Assembly (NCBI RefSeq): GCF_011064615.1
Contig: NZ_JAALJH010000013.1
Span: 1 to 64,000, forward strand
Length of the DNA stretch: 64,000 nucleotides
Reading direction: 5' to 3'
Source: Aquisphaera insulae
GTDB taxonomy: Bacteria > Planctomycetota > Planctomycetia > Isosphaerales > Isosphaeraceae
Shown here: positions 1 to 9,628 of the stretch, piece by piece
Numbering within the stretch: the first letter of the stretch is position 1
How the letters are laid out: each line of letters starts with the position of its first letter
Program-made: the position numbers and the translations under genes
Notes under the pieces: model-generated
What the model was told of the DNA's origin: nothing
The model's database searches: none
The model's input: only the letters and a program-made list of their open reading frames with translations

Positions 1-32
1 TTTCGGTGTTGGTGGTCTGCCAACATTCAGAA

Positions 33-138
33 TTCGGGTTGCAGGACAGACAGGAATGTCTGTCCCACGGGTTCAAAGCCAGGTGTGTCGGAGGTTTCGG
101 AGGACAGGCATTCCTGCCTGTCCCGCTGCCAACCCGAA
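33..138. repeat. fold-back repeat with two nested palindromes
   Basis: Outer inverted arms TTCGGGTT (33-40) and AACCCGAA (131-138) enclose two perfect palindromic hairpins: 44-65 with 9-bp arms GGACAGACA/TGTCTGTCC around GGAA, and 102-123 with 9-bp arms GGACAGGCA/TGCCTGTCC around TTCC. The two hairpins are related to each other. The element lies just downstream of the minus-strand sulfatase-like gene, so it could also end that transcript. It looks like a dispersed intergenic repeat; copy number elsewhere in the genome cannot be seen here. Confidence 0.6.
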
Positions 139-158
139 AGTCACGCTGTGACAGAGCA

Positions 159-2129
159 TTAGAGTCGGAATCGCGATGGCGTGAGCGGCCCGGCCGTGGC
201 CTGTTCTAGGCGTTCCCGCAAGGCGTCGAGCGACGGTCGGAAGGTTGGGTCCCGCGAGAGGTCCCGGAGTTGCCCGGGGTCCACGCGGAGATTGTAGAGC
301 TCCTCGCGGAGCGTCGAGCCGTCACGAACCTGAATGTACAGGAGGTCTCCGTCGGCGATGGAGGACCAGGCCCGCCGGTCGTCGAGCATCCGGGCGGGAT
401 CGGGGTCGGCGGGGTTGGTGGGTACGACCTCCGAGAGCGCCGGGGACGGGTCGCCGGAGGAGGTGGCCGGGTCGGCCCACAATCCCGCCAGCGATTCGCC
501 GGGGAGGTGGGAGCCGGCCCGGAGGTTGAGCACGTCGAGTATGGTGGCCGGAATGTCGCGGAGGCTGACGTTGCGGTCGATCACGCGACGAGCCGGGGCC
601 GTGCTTCCCAGGGGCGGGACGACGAGCAGCGGGACGTGAACCTGGGCCTGATACAGGCTTGTCCCGTGGAGGTAGATCCCGGCCTGCTCGCCGAAGCTCT
701 CGCCGTGATCCGAGGTGATCACCAGCCAGGTTGACTCGAGCAGGCCGCTCCGCTCCAGGTCGTCGAGGAGCCTGCCGACCTGTTCGTCCAGGTTGGAGAT
801 GCAATCGTCGTAGGAGTCCCGGGCGAAGGTCCGTTCCTGTTCGGAGAGGGTCGACTTGTCCACCGCCTTCCACCGCTCGATCAGGTCGAGCTCGCGATCG
901 GTCCGGGGACGGGCCGCGAACCGATGGATGCCGCCATCGGCGAGCTGGTAGGGATAGTGCACGTCGTAGTAGTTGAGGAACGCGAAGAACGGCCGGTCTT
1001 TCCGGGGTCGGCTCGCAAGCCAGCCGCGGAACTCGCGATTGACGGCCGACGCGGGCTTGCGAAACCCGGCGTCGAACGCCTGGATCAGGCTCGCGAACGG
1101 GGCGAATGGCGTCCGATCCCGCAGGAATTGATGAAGGGCGCGGAGTCCCTCAACCGGCCTGTCCACCAGGGCCGCGAGCTTGAAGCCGCTGAGCTGGGGG
1201 AAGATGTAGTCGCGATAGGTCGTGAAGCCCCGGGCGAGCCCCGAATCGGAGCCGCAGTAGAAAGTGTTGGCGACGAATCCGGCCGTGGCATACCCTCGGG
1301 AGCCCAGGTGCTCGGCGAGCGTGGGCTGGCCGCCATCCAGGGGCGTGAGCCACCCGACCGAGAGTTCGTGGGGCCACCGGCCCGTGAACATGCTCGCGTG
1401 CGACGGCAAGGTCCAGGAGGAAGGCGCCCGGGCCCGGTCGAATCGGACTCCCCGCCTCGCCAGGCCCTCCAGCGTCGGGCTGGTCGGACGCTCGTAGCCG
1501 TGCAGGCTCAGGTGCTCCGCCGCGACGGTGTCGAGCACGATGAGCAGGACGTTCGGCGAGCCGGCGGCCGGCAGCGGCCGGGCGGCCTCGCCCCGGAGCC
1601 GCAGGTGGTCGCCCAGGCGGACGGTCGCATAGGCCAGGGGCGCGACCGGGACCAGGAACGGGAGGCTGATCGTCACGAGCAGACGGAACGAGTCCCCGCG
1701 GCGTTCCAGCGCGGGAACCACCCGGGCGGCGATCCCCATCGCGAGGAGGAGCCCGGCCAGGGCGTGAATCCTCGTGAGCAGGGCCCAGAGGGGGCCGAGC
1801 ACGGCCAGGACGCAGACCAGCCGGGTCGCCAGCCATCGTCCTCGCCGGCCGGTCCGCGCGAGTCCCCAGGCCGCCACCCCCAGCGCGACGAAGATCAGGA
1901 GGTTCGTCGCCGGGATGAGCCAGACGAAATGTCGGCTCATCCAGTAGAATTGGTTGATATCAAATAGGTGCTTGCGCACAAAAATCGCCCCGAGCTCGAG
2001 CGGGCCCGAGACCAGGCCGCACCAGAGCGAGAGGACGAGGAGGTGCCAGGCGGGGGGGGCGTCGGGATGGCCTGCGGGCGTGCCCGGGGGGACGTCGAGG
2101 GGGACGTCCGTGGTGATCTCGGTCGACAT
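159..2129 (-). CDS. membrane-anchored sulfatase-like (alkaline phosphatase superfamily) protein
   Basis: This 656-residue protein has about four hydrophobic segments in its N-terminal third (roughly residues 28-51, 68-91, 100-138 and 149-172) followed by a sulfatase/phosphotransferase domain from about residue 190. The metal-site start NVLLIVLDT (D200) and a later SDHGESFGE segment are typical of the family. At the position of the formylglycine signature C/S-x-P-x-R the protein reads T240-L-P-S-H, so it lacks the Cys or Ser that sulfatase maturation needs. Thr is the nucleophile in related phosphoethanolamine and lipoteichoic-acid transferases, so the true activity may be a phospho-transfer or hydrolysis at the membrane. 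The ATG start has no strong ribosome site. The gene stands alone on the minus strand. Membership of the superfamily is clear; the substrate is unknown. Confidence 0.85.
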   Translation of the reverse strand: MSTEITTDVPLDVPPGTPAGHPDAPPAWHLLVLSLWCGLVSGPLELGAIFVRKHLFDINQFYWMSRHFVWLIPATNLLIFVALGVAAWGLARTGRRGRWLATRLVCVLAVLGPLWALLTRIHALAGLLLAMGIAARVVPALERRGDSFRLLVTISLPFLVPVAPLAYATVRLGDHLRLRGEAARPLPAAGSPNVLLIVLDTVAAEHLSLHGYERPTSPTLEGLARRGVRFDRARAPSSWTLPSHASMFTGRWPHELSVGWLTPLDGGQPTLAEHLGSRGYATAGFVANTFYCGSDSGLARGFTTYRDYIFPQLSGFKLAALVDRPVEGLRALHQFLRDRTPFAPFASLIQAFDAGFRKPASAVNREFRGWLASRPRKDRPFFAFLNYYDVHYPYQLADGGIHRFAARPRTDRELDLIERWKAVDKSTLSEQERTFARDSYDDCISNLDEQVGRLLDDLERSGLLESTWLVITSDHGESFGEQAGIYLHGTSLYQAQVHVPLLVVPPLGSTAPARRVIDRNVSLRDIPATILDVLNLRAGSHLPGESLAGLWADPATSSGDPSPALSEVVPTNPADPDPARMLDDRRAWSSIADGDLLYIQVRDGSTLREELYNLRVDPGQLRDLSRDPTFRPSLDALRERLEQATAGPLTPSRFRL

Positions 2130-2363
2130 CGATGGCGGCCCGCGGATTCCAGGAGGCGACGAAAAGCCGGACTCAACCGCGGATCCTCGGGAATCGGGGC
2201 CGGGGTTGTCAAGTCGCGCGACCGGATCGAGACGGGCCCGGCGAGGGTGGGAGGTGGGGTCGAGAGAGGCCGACGGACCCCGGGAAGATCCGGGGTCCGT
2301 CGGCCGGACGATCAGGGGGGGCCGGACGAGGCCGCCCCGGCGGGCAGCCCGTCGGCCGCCGGC

Positions 2364-3395
2364 TCAGTAGGCATCCGCGCTCAGGACCTCGCCCCCCTTG
2401 GAGCTGGCCAGGCTCTGGAAGATCTGCTGGCTGACCGAGTTCTTGACGAACCGGACGCTGCCGTCGCACATGCCGGTGCTGACGCCCCCCGGGTGCCGGC
2501 TGCGGGGGATGTTGATCATCCCGAGGCCGGTGTAGACGCCGGACGAGTCGACCGATCCGGTGGCGCCCACGCAGGTGACGCCCTGGGGGTTGGTGTTCGG
2601 CGAGTTGCAGTAGCTGGCGCCCTGCATGACGTCCGGCTGGGAAGAGTTGGGGGGGAAGAGCCCCGTGAACTGCGGGGCGTAGCCCCACCACGAGAAGCCG
2701 TGGAGGTTCCAGCCGCTGCCGATCAGGATCTCCGAGGTCATGAGGGTGTTGCTCAGGCCGTCGGTGATGGCGGAGAGCTTGACCGTCCCCGCCGCGGTCG
2801 ACTGCTGGCTGCCCGAGGCGATGTCCGAATCAGGGGCCCCCATCTGGGTGAACGGGGCCCCGAGGAACGGGACCTTGTTGCCGTTGAGCATGTAGATGGA
2901 GGGCTGGGTCGTGATCGTGTTGCCGAAATTCACGACGTAGTTGTGGCAGGTGATCCCGGAGCCGTTCGGCAGGTTGTTCATGTTCGGATCGCTGGGACAC
3001 TGGTATGCACTGATGTGCGAATAGGTGACGGTCGTGTTGGCCGCGCCCGCGTAGCGGAACTGGCCGTTCTGGATGCCCAGGTCCTCGTAGCGGTTGTTGC
3101 CGACGAAGTTGTAAGCGTTGAACAGGTTGTTCCCCTCCATGAACGGGAGGACGAAATTGAGCCAGGTCCCCCAGCAGCAGCCCTTGACGCCGGGGGGCAG
3201 GCTGCTGTTGGCGCTCTCGTAGTTGTGCATCGCCAGCCCGACCTGCTTCAGGTTGTTGATGCACTGGGCCCTCCGGGCCGCTTCCCTGGCCGACTGGACG
3301 GCGGGCAGTAGCAAGGCGATGAGGACGGCGATGATCGCAATGACGACCAGGAGCTCGATCAGCGTGAAGGCTCGTGTCCGGTACTTGGGCGACAT
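2364..3395 (-). CDS. DUF1559 (SBP_bac_10) pseudopilin-like protein
   Basis: The 343-residue protein begins with a type IV pilin-like signal: [20 protein letters not shown], with the prepilin-peptidase site before FTLIE and a 20-residue hydrophobic helix. It continues with the [19 protein letters not shown] segment that defines planctomycete DUF1559 proteins, and ends with the usual H-P-G-G and CDGSVRF elements. These proteins occur in dozens of copies in planctomycete genomes; their function is not established, and export through a type II secretion or pseudopilus system is likely. The ATG is preceded by GAGGG at 5 nt. It lies 138 bp downstream of the lipoprotein gene on the same strand, the usual pairing of these two families, and is probably co-transcribed with it. 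Confidence 0.93.
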   Translation of the reverse strand: MSPKYRTRAFTLIELLVVIAIIAVLIALLLPAVQSAREAARRAQCINNLKQVGLAMHNYESANSSLPPGVKGCCWGTWLNFVLPFMEGNNLFNAYNFVGNNRYEDLGIQNGQFRYAGAANTTVTYSHISAYQCPSDPNMNNLPNGSGITCHNYVVNFGNTITTQPSIYMLNGNKVPFLGAPFTQMGAPDSDIASGSQQSTAAGTVKLSAITDGLSNTLMTSEILIGSGWNLHGFSWWGYAPQFTGLFPPNSSQPDVMQGASYCNSPNTNPQGVTCVGATGSVDSSGVYTGLGMINIPRSRHPGGVSTGMCDGSVRFVKNSVSQQIFQSLASSKGGEVLSADAY

Positions 3396-3533
3396 AATGT
3401 CCCTCGGGTCGATTAGTGATGGTGCTAGGACGAAGGAAGGGCCCCGGGGCGAGCGATGCGCCGGCCTCGAACGACGGCGCCGGGTCGCGCGGCCGAGGGA
3501 GAGAGGGGCGGCGGGTGTCTTACGGATCCGGGG

Positions 3534-3971
3534 TCACTTCGATTCGAGCGCGAACTGGAGGCTGTTGCCGCCCCCCTTCTTGATCTCGGCCGTGAGCTTG
3601 GACTCCGAGTTGTACTTCGTGGGGATCAGCTCCTTGGCAACCTTGAATTCCTTCAGGCCGCCGGCCTGCTTGGGCCGCTCCTGCCCGGCCGGCCGGTCGG
3701 ACGCGTAGATCGCGACCCCGTAGTTGCCCGGCAACAACCCGACCTCGCGCGCGATCGAGAACGAACCCTCCTTGATGTCCCCCCCGCCGGCGGTGCCGCC
3801 GCCCTTCGGACTGAAGCTGATCGTGCCGCTGGCCAGCGGCTTCCCGTCGAGGGTGACGGTCCCGCTGACCGCCTCGCGCGGGAGGCCGTCGTCGGATCCC
3901 GAACACCCGATCGAGAGCGAGAGCAGGGAGGCCATGAGGAGTCTGGCACACGTCTTGGGACGCAGAGTCAC
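3534..3971 (-). CDS. transthyretin-like/carboxypeptidase-regulatory-like lipoprotein
   Basis: The protein is about 145 residues and secreted. A lipoprotein signal with positively charged start (TLRPKTCAR), a hydrophobic core and lipobox LSIGC is followed by VSGTVTLDGKPLASGTISFSP, the beta-sandwich segment common to small planctomycete carboxypeptidase-regulatory-like lipoproteins. The GTG at 3971 is chosen because GGAG stands 7 nt upstream and gives a normal-length signal peptide; an ATG at 4034 would add 21 residues that do not look like a signal sequence. It is the first gene of a pair with the DUF1559 protein. Its role is unknown; in other planctomycetes such pairs are thought to be cell-surface components. 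Confidence 0.85.
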   Translation of the reverse strand: MTLRPKTCARLLMASLLSLSIGCSGSDDGLPREAVSGTVTLDGKPLASGTISFSPKGGGTAGGGDIKEGSFSIAREVGLLPGNYGVAIYASDRPAGQERPKQAGGLKEFKVAKELIPTKYNSESKLTAEIKKGGGNSLQFALESK

Positions 3972-4471
3972 TTGCACACTCCAGGGAACTGTGGAGAACG
4001 GCCCGAGGCGCGACGGGCGCGGTCGAACATTCATTCTCCCTAGGTAGGTAGGGTGAGGGTGCCGTCGAGCCGAGATGGGGAGGTCGTCGGCCGGGGAGGG
4101 TTCTTGTACGTCTGGGGGAGGGTATCGTCCAGGGACGACGACACTTCTTAATGCATGAACCGGAAACTCTCAAGGAAAAAGCGAAAAAATCAAGAAGGAT
4201 ATCAAGATCATGCGTGCAAGTGCACAGTCAATCCCGACTCGTTATAATGATGTCTCCATTATTATCTGCCATCGGCCGAATCACGAAGGGGGCCCTCGCC
4301 GCCGACGGCGACGCCCCGGACCCCTCGCTCGACGCCTCGACAGGAGGCCGGACTTGGGGTATCGTATCGCCCCTGGGAGCGGCCGAATTCGAGTTGATTC
4401 CCCTCATCCGACACCCGCCGCCAACGAGTCGCGTCCCGCATCCGCCCGGATGCACGGAGATCGAGGTGCCC
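3972..4471. promoter_or_regulatory. divergent intergenic region with an AT-rich promoter-like island
   Basis: This 500-bp gap separates two divergent genes. Positions about 4140-4260 are clearly richer in A and T than the surroundings, and contain a perfect TATAAT at 4243-4248 reading toward the plus-strand gene. No good -35 hexamer is found 16-18 bp upstream (the best is GTGCAC). An open frame crosses this region in phase with the downstream gene, but its residues do not resemble a protein domain and the downstream ATG has the better ribosome site. Confidence 0.4.
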
Positions 4472-7468
4472 ATGCCCCGGCCCGCCCGCCGCTGGATCTG
4501 GCCGTTGCTGGCCGCCTCGCTGATCGGGGCCCTCTTCGGAGGCTGGCGTCTGGCACGAGCCTGGCGGACCGGCGCCAATCTGGCCGAGGTTCGGCGGCTG
4601 ATCCAGCAAGGGCGTCACGGCCTGGCCATCCGAGCCCTGGGGCCGGTGCTCGACTCGAATCCGGACCAGGACGAGGCGTGCTATCTGCTGGGCCTCTGCG
4701 AGCAGGCTCGCGGCCGGCCCGATCCGGCGGATCGAGCGTGGGCTCGCGTCCCCGCCGGCTCGCCCTTCGCCCCCCCGGCGATCGCGGGGAGGGCGTCCAT
4801 CCTCATCGATCGCGGGCGGCTCCTCGACGCCGAGACGTTCCTCGACGGTGCGCTCGGCGATCCCAGGATCGACGGCTTCGAATTGCGACGACTGCTCACG
4901 CCGCTCCTCTGGCAGGAGGGCCGGATCGAGGAGGCCCGGCGGCTCGTCGAGGCCAACTGGGGATCGCTCGATCGTCTCGGGCGCGGCGGCTCGCAGGAGG
5001 GGGTCGAGATGGTCCGACTCCACTTCGCCATGAGGGTCGGTTCGGCCTCCGTGGACGCGGTCCGGAGCTTCCTCGACCGGGCCGAGCGGCTGGCGCCGGA
5101 GGACCCTCGGCTCCGCCTGGGGCGAGCCAACCTGGCGATCCGCCAGGGGGCGTTCGCCGAGGCCGGCCGGAGCCTCGACGAGTGCCTCCGGGCCATGCCC
5201 GACGACATTCCGGCCTGGCGGAGCCGGCTCGAGCTGGCGGTCGCGACCGGGAACCTCGCCGAGGCCCTCGAGGCCATGCGCCGCCTGCCCGCCTCGATCG
5301 CGGGGCCCGCGAAGCGGCATCGGCTGGCCGCATGGATCGCCGCTCGGCGGAGCGACCCAGCGGCCGAAAGGGTCCATCTGGAGGCCCTGGCGGAGCTCGA
5401 GCCCGGAGATGCCTCGTTGCCCGAGCGGCTCGCCGCGCTGGCCATCCGCGAAGGGCAACCGGCCCGCGCCGAGGCGCTCCGCCGGCGCAAGGCGGAGGTC
5501 GACAAGCTCAACGAGCAGTTCCGCGAGGTCCTCCTCCGGGACCAGCCCCTGCGCGACGCCCCGAAGCTTGCCGACCTGGCGGAGCGGGTGGGCGAGTGGT
5601 TCGAGGCCAGGGCCTTCGCCGCGATCGCGCTCGCGAGCGAGCCGGACCGCGACGACATGCGATCGCTCCGGACGAGGCTGGAAGCTCGCGTCGCGGTCCC
5701 GGGGACCGCGACGGGGACCCTGGCCGAGGCGATCGGCACCGACCTCGGGGGCGGGGACGCCGCCCCCGGGCCATCGAAGGTCCGGCCGTCCTCATCACCG
5801 CCGCCGAGCCTCGAGGCACGCTTCGATGACGCCGCCGCCGGCGCCGGGCTCGCCCACGTGTTTCGCAACGGAGAGACCAAGTTCCACGCCTTGCCGGAGG
5901 TCTCCTGCGGGGGCGTGGCCCTGCTCGACTACGACGGAGACGGCTGGCTGGATGTCTTCGCCCTCCAGGGAGGAGCCTTCCCGCCTCGCGGATCGGCCTC
6001 CGACGGCAAGGGGACGGACGCGCGCGAGGCCGGCGACCGACTCTTCCGGAATCGACGTGATGGCACGTTCGAGGACGTCACCGAGTCGGCGGGCCTGCCC
6101 GGCACGTCGCGAGGGTATGGGCACGCGGTGGCCGTCGGGGACGTGGACAACGACGGCCACCCCGACCTCTTCCTCACCCGCTGGAGGTCTTACGCCCTCT
6201 ATCGAAATCGGGGTGACGGGACCTTCGAGGACGTGACCGGCGCGGCCGGCCTGGGCGGCGACCGCGACTGGCCCACCTCCGCGGCATTCGCCGACCTGGA
6301 CAACGACGGCGACCTCGACCTCTACGTCTGCCACTACCTCCGCTGGGATCCCGATCGACCTCGCCTCTGCCAGAACGAGGCGCGGACCGCCTATACGAGC
6401 TGCGACCCCCTGGAATTCGATGCCTTGCCGGACCACCTCTTCCGCAACGACGGCGGCCATTTCACGGACGTGACCACGGAGGCCGGCATCGTCGACGAGG
6501 GGGGCCGGGGCTTCGGCGTCATCGCGGTCGACGTCGACGACGACAATCGGCTGGACCTCTTCGTGTCCAACGACCGTTCCGCCAATTACCTGTTCCACAA
6601 TCGCGGCGGGCTCCGGTTCGAGGAGCGGGGGTTGCTCGCCGGGGTGGCCTGCAATGCCCACGGCAGCAACCAGGCCGGGATGGGGGTCGCCGCCGGCGAT
6701 GTCGACGGCGACGGCAAGGTCGACCTGGCGGTGACCAACTTCCACGACGAGGCCACGACCCTGTTCCTGAATCTGGGCGAAGGCCAGTTCGTCGACCACA
6801 CGGATGCCGTCGGCCTGACCGCCCCCAGCCGCACCCGGCTCGGGTTCGGGCTCGCCCTGCTGGACGCGAACAACGATGGACGGCTCGACGTCCTCTCGGC
6901 CAACGGGCACGTGAACGACTACCGGCCGAAGGTCCCGTACGAGATGCGCCCGCAGCTCCTGCTCGGCGGCGTCGGGGGGTGGATGACGGACGTCACCGAG
7001 AAGGCCGGCTCGCCGTTCCAGCGCGCGCACATCGGCCGCGGCCTCGCGGTCGGAGACCTCGACAACGACGGCCGACTCGACGCCCTCCTCGTCGCCGTCA
7101 ACGAGCCCCTGGTCTATCTCCACAACCGCACCGATGGGGGCCATTCCGTCACCCTCGCGCTCGAGGGGACGAAGTCGGTTCGGGACGGCGTGGGGGCCCG
7201 GATCGTCGTCGAATCCGGCGGCATTCGCCGGGCGACCCAGCGGTTCGGCGGCGGCAGCGTCTTCGCGTCCGGAGATCCCCGGGTCCACATCGGACTCGGC
7301 GAGTCGACGCGGATCGATCGGCTCGAAATCCGCTGGCCATCCGGCCTCCTGGACACCTTCCGCGACGTCCCGGCCGACCGGGTCTATCGCTGCCGCGAGG
7401 GCGAGCTGGCCCTCGAGCCGGCCCCGGCGCCGGCCGCCGGGAGATTGTCGATCAATGAGCACAGGTGA
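4472..7468 (+). CDS. membrane-anchored TPR + FG-GAP/VCBS repeat + ASPIC/UnbV protein
   Basis: This 998-residue protein starts with a charged stretch and one hydrophobic anchor (IWPLLAASLIGALFGGW). About 400 residues of TPR-like helical pairs follow (for example GRHGLAIRALGPVLDSNPDQ and DEACYLLGLCEQARG), then a beta-propeller of FG-GAP/VCBS repeats with repeated calcium-type motifs such as DYDGDGWLD, DVDNDGHPD, DLDNDGDLD and DVDGDGKVD. The C-terminus has an ASPIC/UnbV domain (GVGARIVVESGG ... IRWPSG). Such proteins are exported and probably bind other proteins or sugars at the surface. The ATG at 4472 has GAGG 5 nt upstream; an earlier in-frame ATG at 4151 is less likely because the added residues are low-complexity. 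No neighbour hints at a specific partner. Confidence 0.92.
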   Translation: MPRPARRWIWPLLAASLIGALFGGWRLARAWRTGANLAEVRRLIQQGRHGLAIRALGPVLDSNPDQDEACYLLGLCEQARGRPDPADRAWARVPAGSPFAPPAIAGRASILIDRGRLLDAETFLDGALGDPRIDGFELRRLLTPLLWQEGRIEEARRLVEANWGSLDRLGRGGSQEGVEMVRLHFAMRVGSASVDAVRSFLDRAERLAPEDPRLRLGRANLAIRQGAFAEAGRSLDECLRAMPDDIPAWRSRLELAVATGNLAEALEAMRRLPASIAGPAKRHRLAAWIAARRSDPAAERVHLEALAELEPGDASLPERLAALAIREGQPARAEALRRRKAEVDKLNEQFREVLLRDQPLRDAPKLADLAERVGEWFEARAFAAIALASEPDRDDMRSLRTRLEARVAVPGTATGTLAEAIGTDLGGGDAAPGPSKVRPSSSPPPSLEARFDDAAAGAGLAHVFRNGETKFHALPEVSCGGVALLDYDGDGWLDVFALQGGAFPPRGSASDGKGTDAREAGDRLFRNRRDGTFEDVTESAGLPGTSRGYGHAVAVGDVDNDGHPDLFLTRWRSYALYRNRGDGTFEDVTGAAGLGGDRDWPTSAAFADLDNDGDLDLYVCHYLRWDPDRPRLCQNEARTAYTSCDPLEFDALPDHLFRNDGGHFTDVTTEAGIVDEGGRGFGVIAVDVDDDNRLDLFVSNDRSANYLFHNRGGLRFEERGLLAGVACNAHGSNQAGMGVAAGDVDGDGKVDLAVTNFHDEATTLFLNLGEGQFVDHTDAVGLTAPSRTRLGFGLALLDANNDGRLDVLSANGHVNDYRPKVPYEMRPQLLLGGVGGWMTDVTEKAGSPFQRAHIGRGLAVGDLDNDGRLDALLVAVNEPLVYLHNRTDGGHSVTLALEGTKSVRDGVGARIVVESGGIRRATQRFGGGSVFASGDPRVHIGLGESTRIDRLEIRWPSGLLDTFRDVPADRVYRCREGELALEPAPAPAAGRLSINEHR

Positions 7469-7570
7469 AGATCCATGGCGGGCACGAGGCGGGTCCGCAC
7501 TCGATCCTCACGCGACACGCCCCATGGGCTCCGGCCTCTCGATCTCGATCCGTCAGCCTGATGATGTGTC

Positions 7571-8611
7571 CTATCGGATGCGTTCCTTCGCGGCTGCTTG
7601 TCGGGATCGGTAAGTCCGGAGTGCCTGGAGCGTCTGATCCATGTCCCGGGGCAGGGGGGCGGAGAGCTCGATCGGCTGATCCGTGGCCGGATGGGTGAAG
7701 CGGAGGGCCGCGGCGTGGAGAGCCTGCCGATCGATGAGGATCTGCTCGAGGTCCTGGTCGTCGCCGGGGCGAGGTGCGAGGTCGTCGATCAGGTTGCGGA
7801 GCGAGAGCGATGCCCGGCCCGAATAGGCCCGGTCGGCCACGATCGGGTGGCCGATGTGGGCCAGGTGGACTCGGATCTGGTGGGTCCTGCCGGTCCGGGG
7901 CTTGCAGAGGACGAGCGCGTAGCCCCGGAACCGCTCCACGACTTCGTAATACGTGAGCGCCGGTCGGCCGCCGTCCTGCTCGGGACGGATCGCCATCTTC
8001 TCGCGGGTGACGGGGTGGAAGCCGATGGCCTTCTCGATGTAGTCGCTGTCGCGGCCGGGCTCGCCGTAGACGATCGCGAGGTATTCCTTGTGGACCTCGC
8101 GGTGTTCGAACTGGAGGCCCAGGCGGCGATGGGCCGCGTCGTCCTTCACGACGACGAGGAGCCCGGTGGTGTCGCGGTCCAGGCGGTGGACGATCCCGGG
8201 GCGGTCCTCGCCGGCGACGGTCGAGAGGTTGTCGTAATGGAACTGGATGGCGTTGACGAGCGTCCCGCGCCAGTTCCCTCGCGCGGGGTGGGTGACCATG
8301 TTGGGGGGCTTGTTGACGACGGTCAGCCACCGATCCTCGTGGACGACCTCGATCGGGATGTCCTCGGGGACCGGCGTCGAATCGGGGAGCTCCGGCAGCC
8401 AGATCCGGACCCGGTCCCCCGCGCGGACCTTGTAGCTGGCCTTGACGGCCTTGCCGTTGACGTGGACGGCCTCGGCCTCGATGATCCGCTGGAGGACGCT
8501 CCGCGAGTAATCCGTGTAGCGGCTGGCGAGGTACGCATCGATCCGCTTGCCGTCGGTCCGCGGGCGGACCTCGAACTCCTGCGGCTCGACGGAGATCGGG
8601 GACTCACCCAT
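7571..8611 (-). CDS. rluD: RluA-family 23S rRNA pseudouridine synthase (RluD-like)
   Basis: The 346-residue protein has an N-terminal S4 RNA-binding domain (about residues 22-85, with GKRIDAYLASR and VHVNGKAVK) and a pseudouridine synthase domain with the catalytic signature GIVHRLDRDTTG, the nucleophile being D145. The later KPRTGRTHQIRVHLAHIGHP segment is also typical of the RluA/RluD group. It converts uridines of large-subunit rRNA to pseudouridine; the S4 plus catalytic arrangement favours RluD over RluA, but the exact target sites cannot be read. It follows the TPR-like membrane protein gene by 21 bp on the same strand, so they are probably co-transcribed, with no obvious functional link. 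Confidence 0.93.
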   Translation of the reverse strand: MGESPISVEPQEFEVRPRTDGKRIDAYLASRYTDYSRSVLQRIIEAEAVHVNGKAVKASYKVRAGDRVRIWLPELPDSTPVPEDIPIEVVHEDRWLTVVNKPPNMVTHPARGNWRGTLVNAIQFHYDNLSTVAGEDRPGIVHRLDRDTTGLLVVVKDDAAHRRLGLQFEHREVHKEYLAIVYGEPGRDSDYIEKAIGFHPVTREKMAIRPEQDGGRPALTYYEVVERFRGYALVLCKPRTGRTHQIRVHLAHIGHPIVADRAYSGRASLSLRNLIDDLAPRPGDDQDLEQILIDRQALHAAALRFTHPATDQPIELSAPLPRDMDQTLQALRTYRSRQAAAKERIR

Positions 8612-8632
8612 GGCGTGACAGCCAGCCCGGGA

Positions 8633-9628
8633 TCAGGACTTGGGCTTCTCCACCGGGACCGGGGGCTTGGTCGGATCGGGGGCCGGGGTCGGGACCGGGG
8701 CCCCGGCCTTGGGCTTCGCGGCGGGGTCGAACGGGAGTTCGGGGATCGCCTGCGCCGGGCCGGAAGTCGCCTCGACGGCCGGCTTCGCCGCGTCCGCCTT
8801 CTTCTCGACGTCCGCGGGCGGCGGGGGAGGGACGAAGGGAGCGAATGGCGTCGTGCCCGTGCCCGTGGAGTTCGACTCGGGGAGCCCGGCCGGCGACGGC
8901 ATGAGCGGCAAGTCGAGGTTCTGCGAGCCCATCGGCGGCAGCGTGACCTTGGGCGGGACGTAGGCGTAGAGTTCCTTGTAGAAGGCCACGGTCTCCGGCT
9001 TCTGGAGCTCGGCGGCGAGGTCCTTGGCCCGGATTCCCTCCGGCGATTCCGGCCAGGTCTTGGCCACGAGCTGGTACTGCTCGATCGCCTTGGACAGCTC
9101 GTTGCGAGCCTCCAGGGCCCGCGCCTTGCCGAGGGCCGCGGTCTTGGCCTGGGGCGAGTCCTTGGGCGCGTCCTTGGCGACCTCGCTGAAGTTGTCCAGG
9201 GCCTTCTTGAGGGTGGGGAGGGCGACGTCCTTGTTGTTCGGCAGGTCCAGGACGCCCTGGTTGTAATAGTCGGAAGCCGCCTCGAGTCGGGCCCAAAGTG
9301 AGGCCGGCGACTGGGGGAAATCCTCGGCGATCTTGACCTTGTCGGCGGGCGACTTGGCGGCCTCGAGCTTCGACCAGACCTCGGAGCTCGCCGAGGATCC
9401 GCCCGACAGGACCGAAGCCCCGACGACCAGGACGAGGAGCCCGATGACGATCGCGGCGATCGTGCCCCAGAACCGAGTCGGGTTCTCCAGGGCATGCTTG
9501 GTCCACCGCGCCAGGATCATCATCTCCTCTTCGGAATGATGGATCTGGGTCGGCGTTTCGTGCTCGAATTGATGCCGCGCGGGAATGGTCTTCGTGGTCC
9601 CCGCGGCGTGCGCCGGTTCGTTCTTCAT
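8633..9628 (-). CDS. membrane-anchored TPR-like protein with Pro-rich tail
   Basis: The predicted protein is 331 residues. After about 45 cytoplasmic residues comes one membrane helix (WGTIAAIVIGLLVLVVGASV), then a helical region resembling TPRs in YfgM/BamD-like proteins (DKVKIAEDFPQSPASLWARL, ARNELSKAIEQYQLVAKTWP), and a tail rich in Pro, Ala and Lys. Topology suggests an N-in protein with the repeats outside the cytoplasm. The ATG at 9628 is chosen over an upstream in-frame ATG at 9682; two ATGs at about 9526 directly after GAGGAG are also possible and would remove the pre-helix segment. It is upstream of the pseudouridine synthase gene. No specific function can be assigned. Confidence 0.75.
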   Translation of the reverse strand: MKNEPAHAAGTTKTIPARHQFEHETPTQIHHSEEEMMILARWTKHALENPTRFWGTIAAIVIGLLVLVVGASVLSGGSSASSEVWSKLEAAKSPADKVKIAEDFPQSPASLWARLEAASDYYNQGVLDLPNNKDVALPTLKKALDNFSEVAKDAPKDSPQAKTAALGKARALEARNELSKAIEQYQLVAKTWPESPEGIRAKDLAAELQKPETVAFYKELYAYVPPKVTLPPMGSQNLDLPLMPSPAGLPESNSTGTGTTPFAPFVPPPPPADVEKKADAAKPAVEATSGPAQAIPELPFDPAAKPKAGAPVPTPAPDPTKPPVPVEKPKS

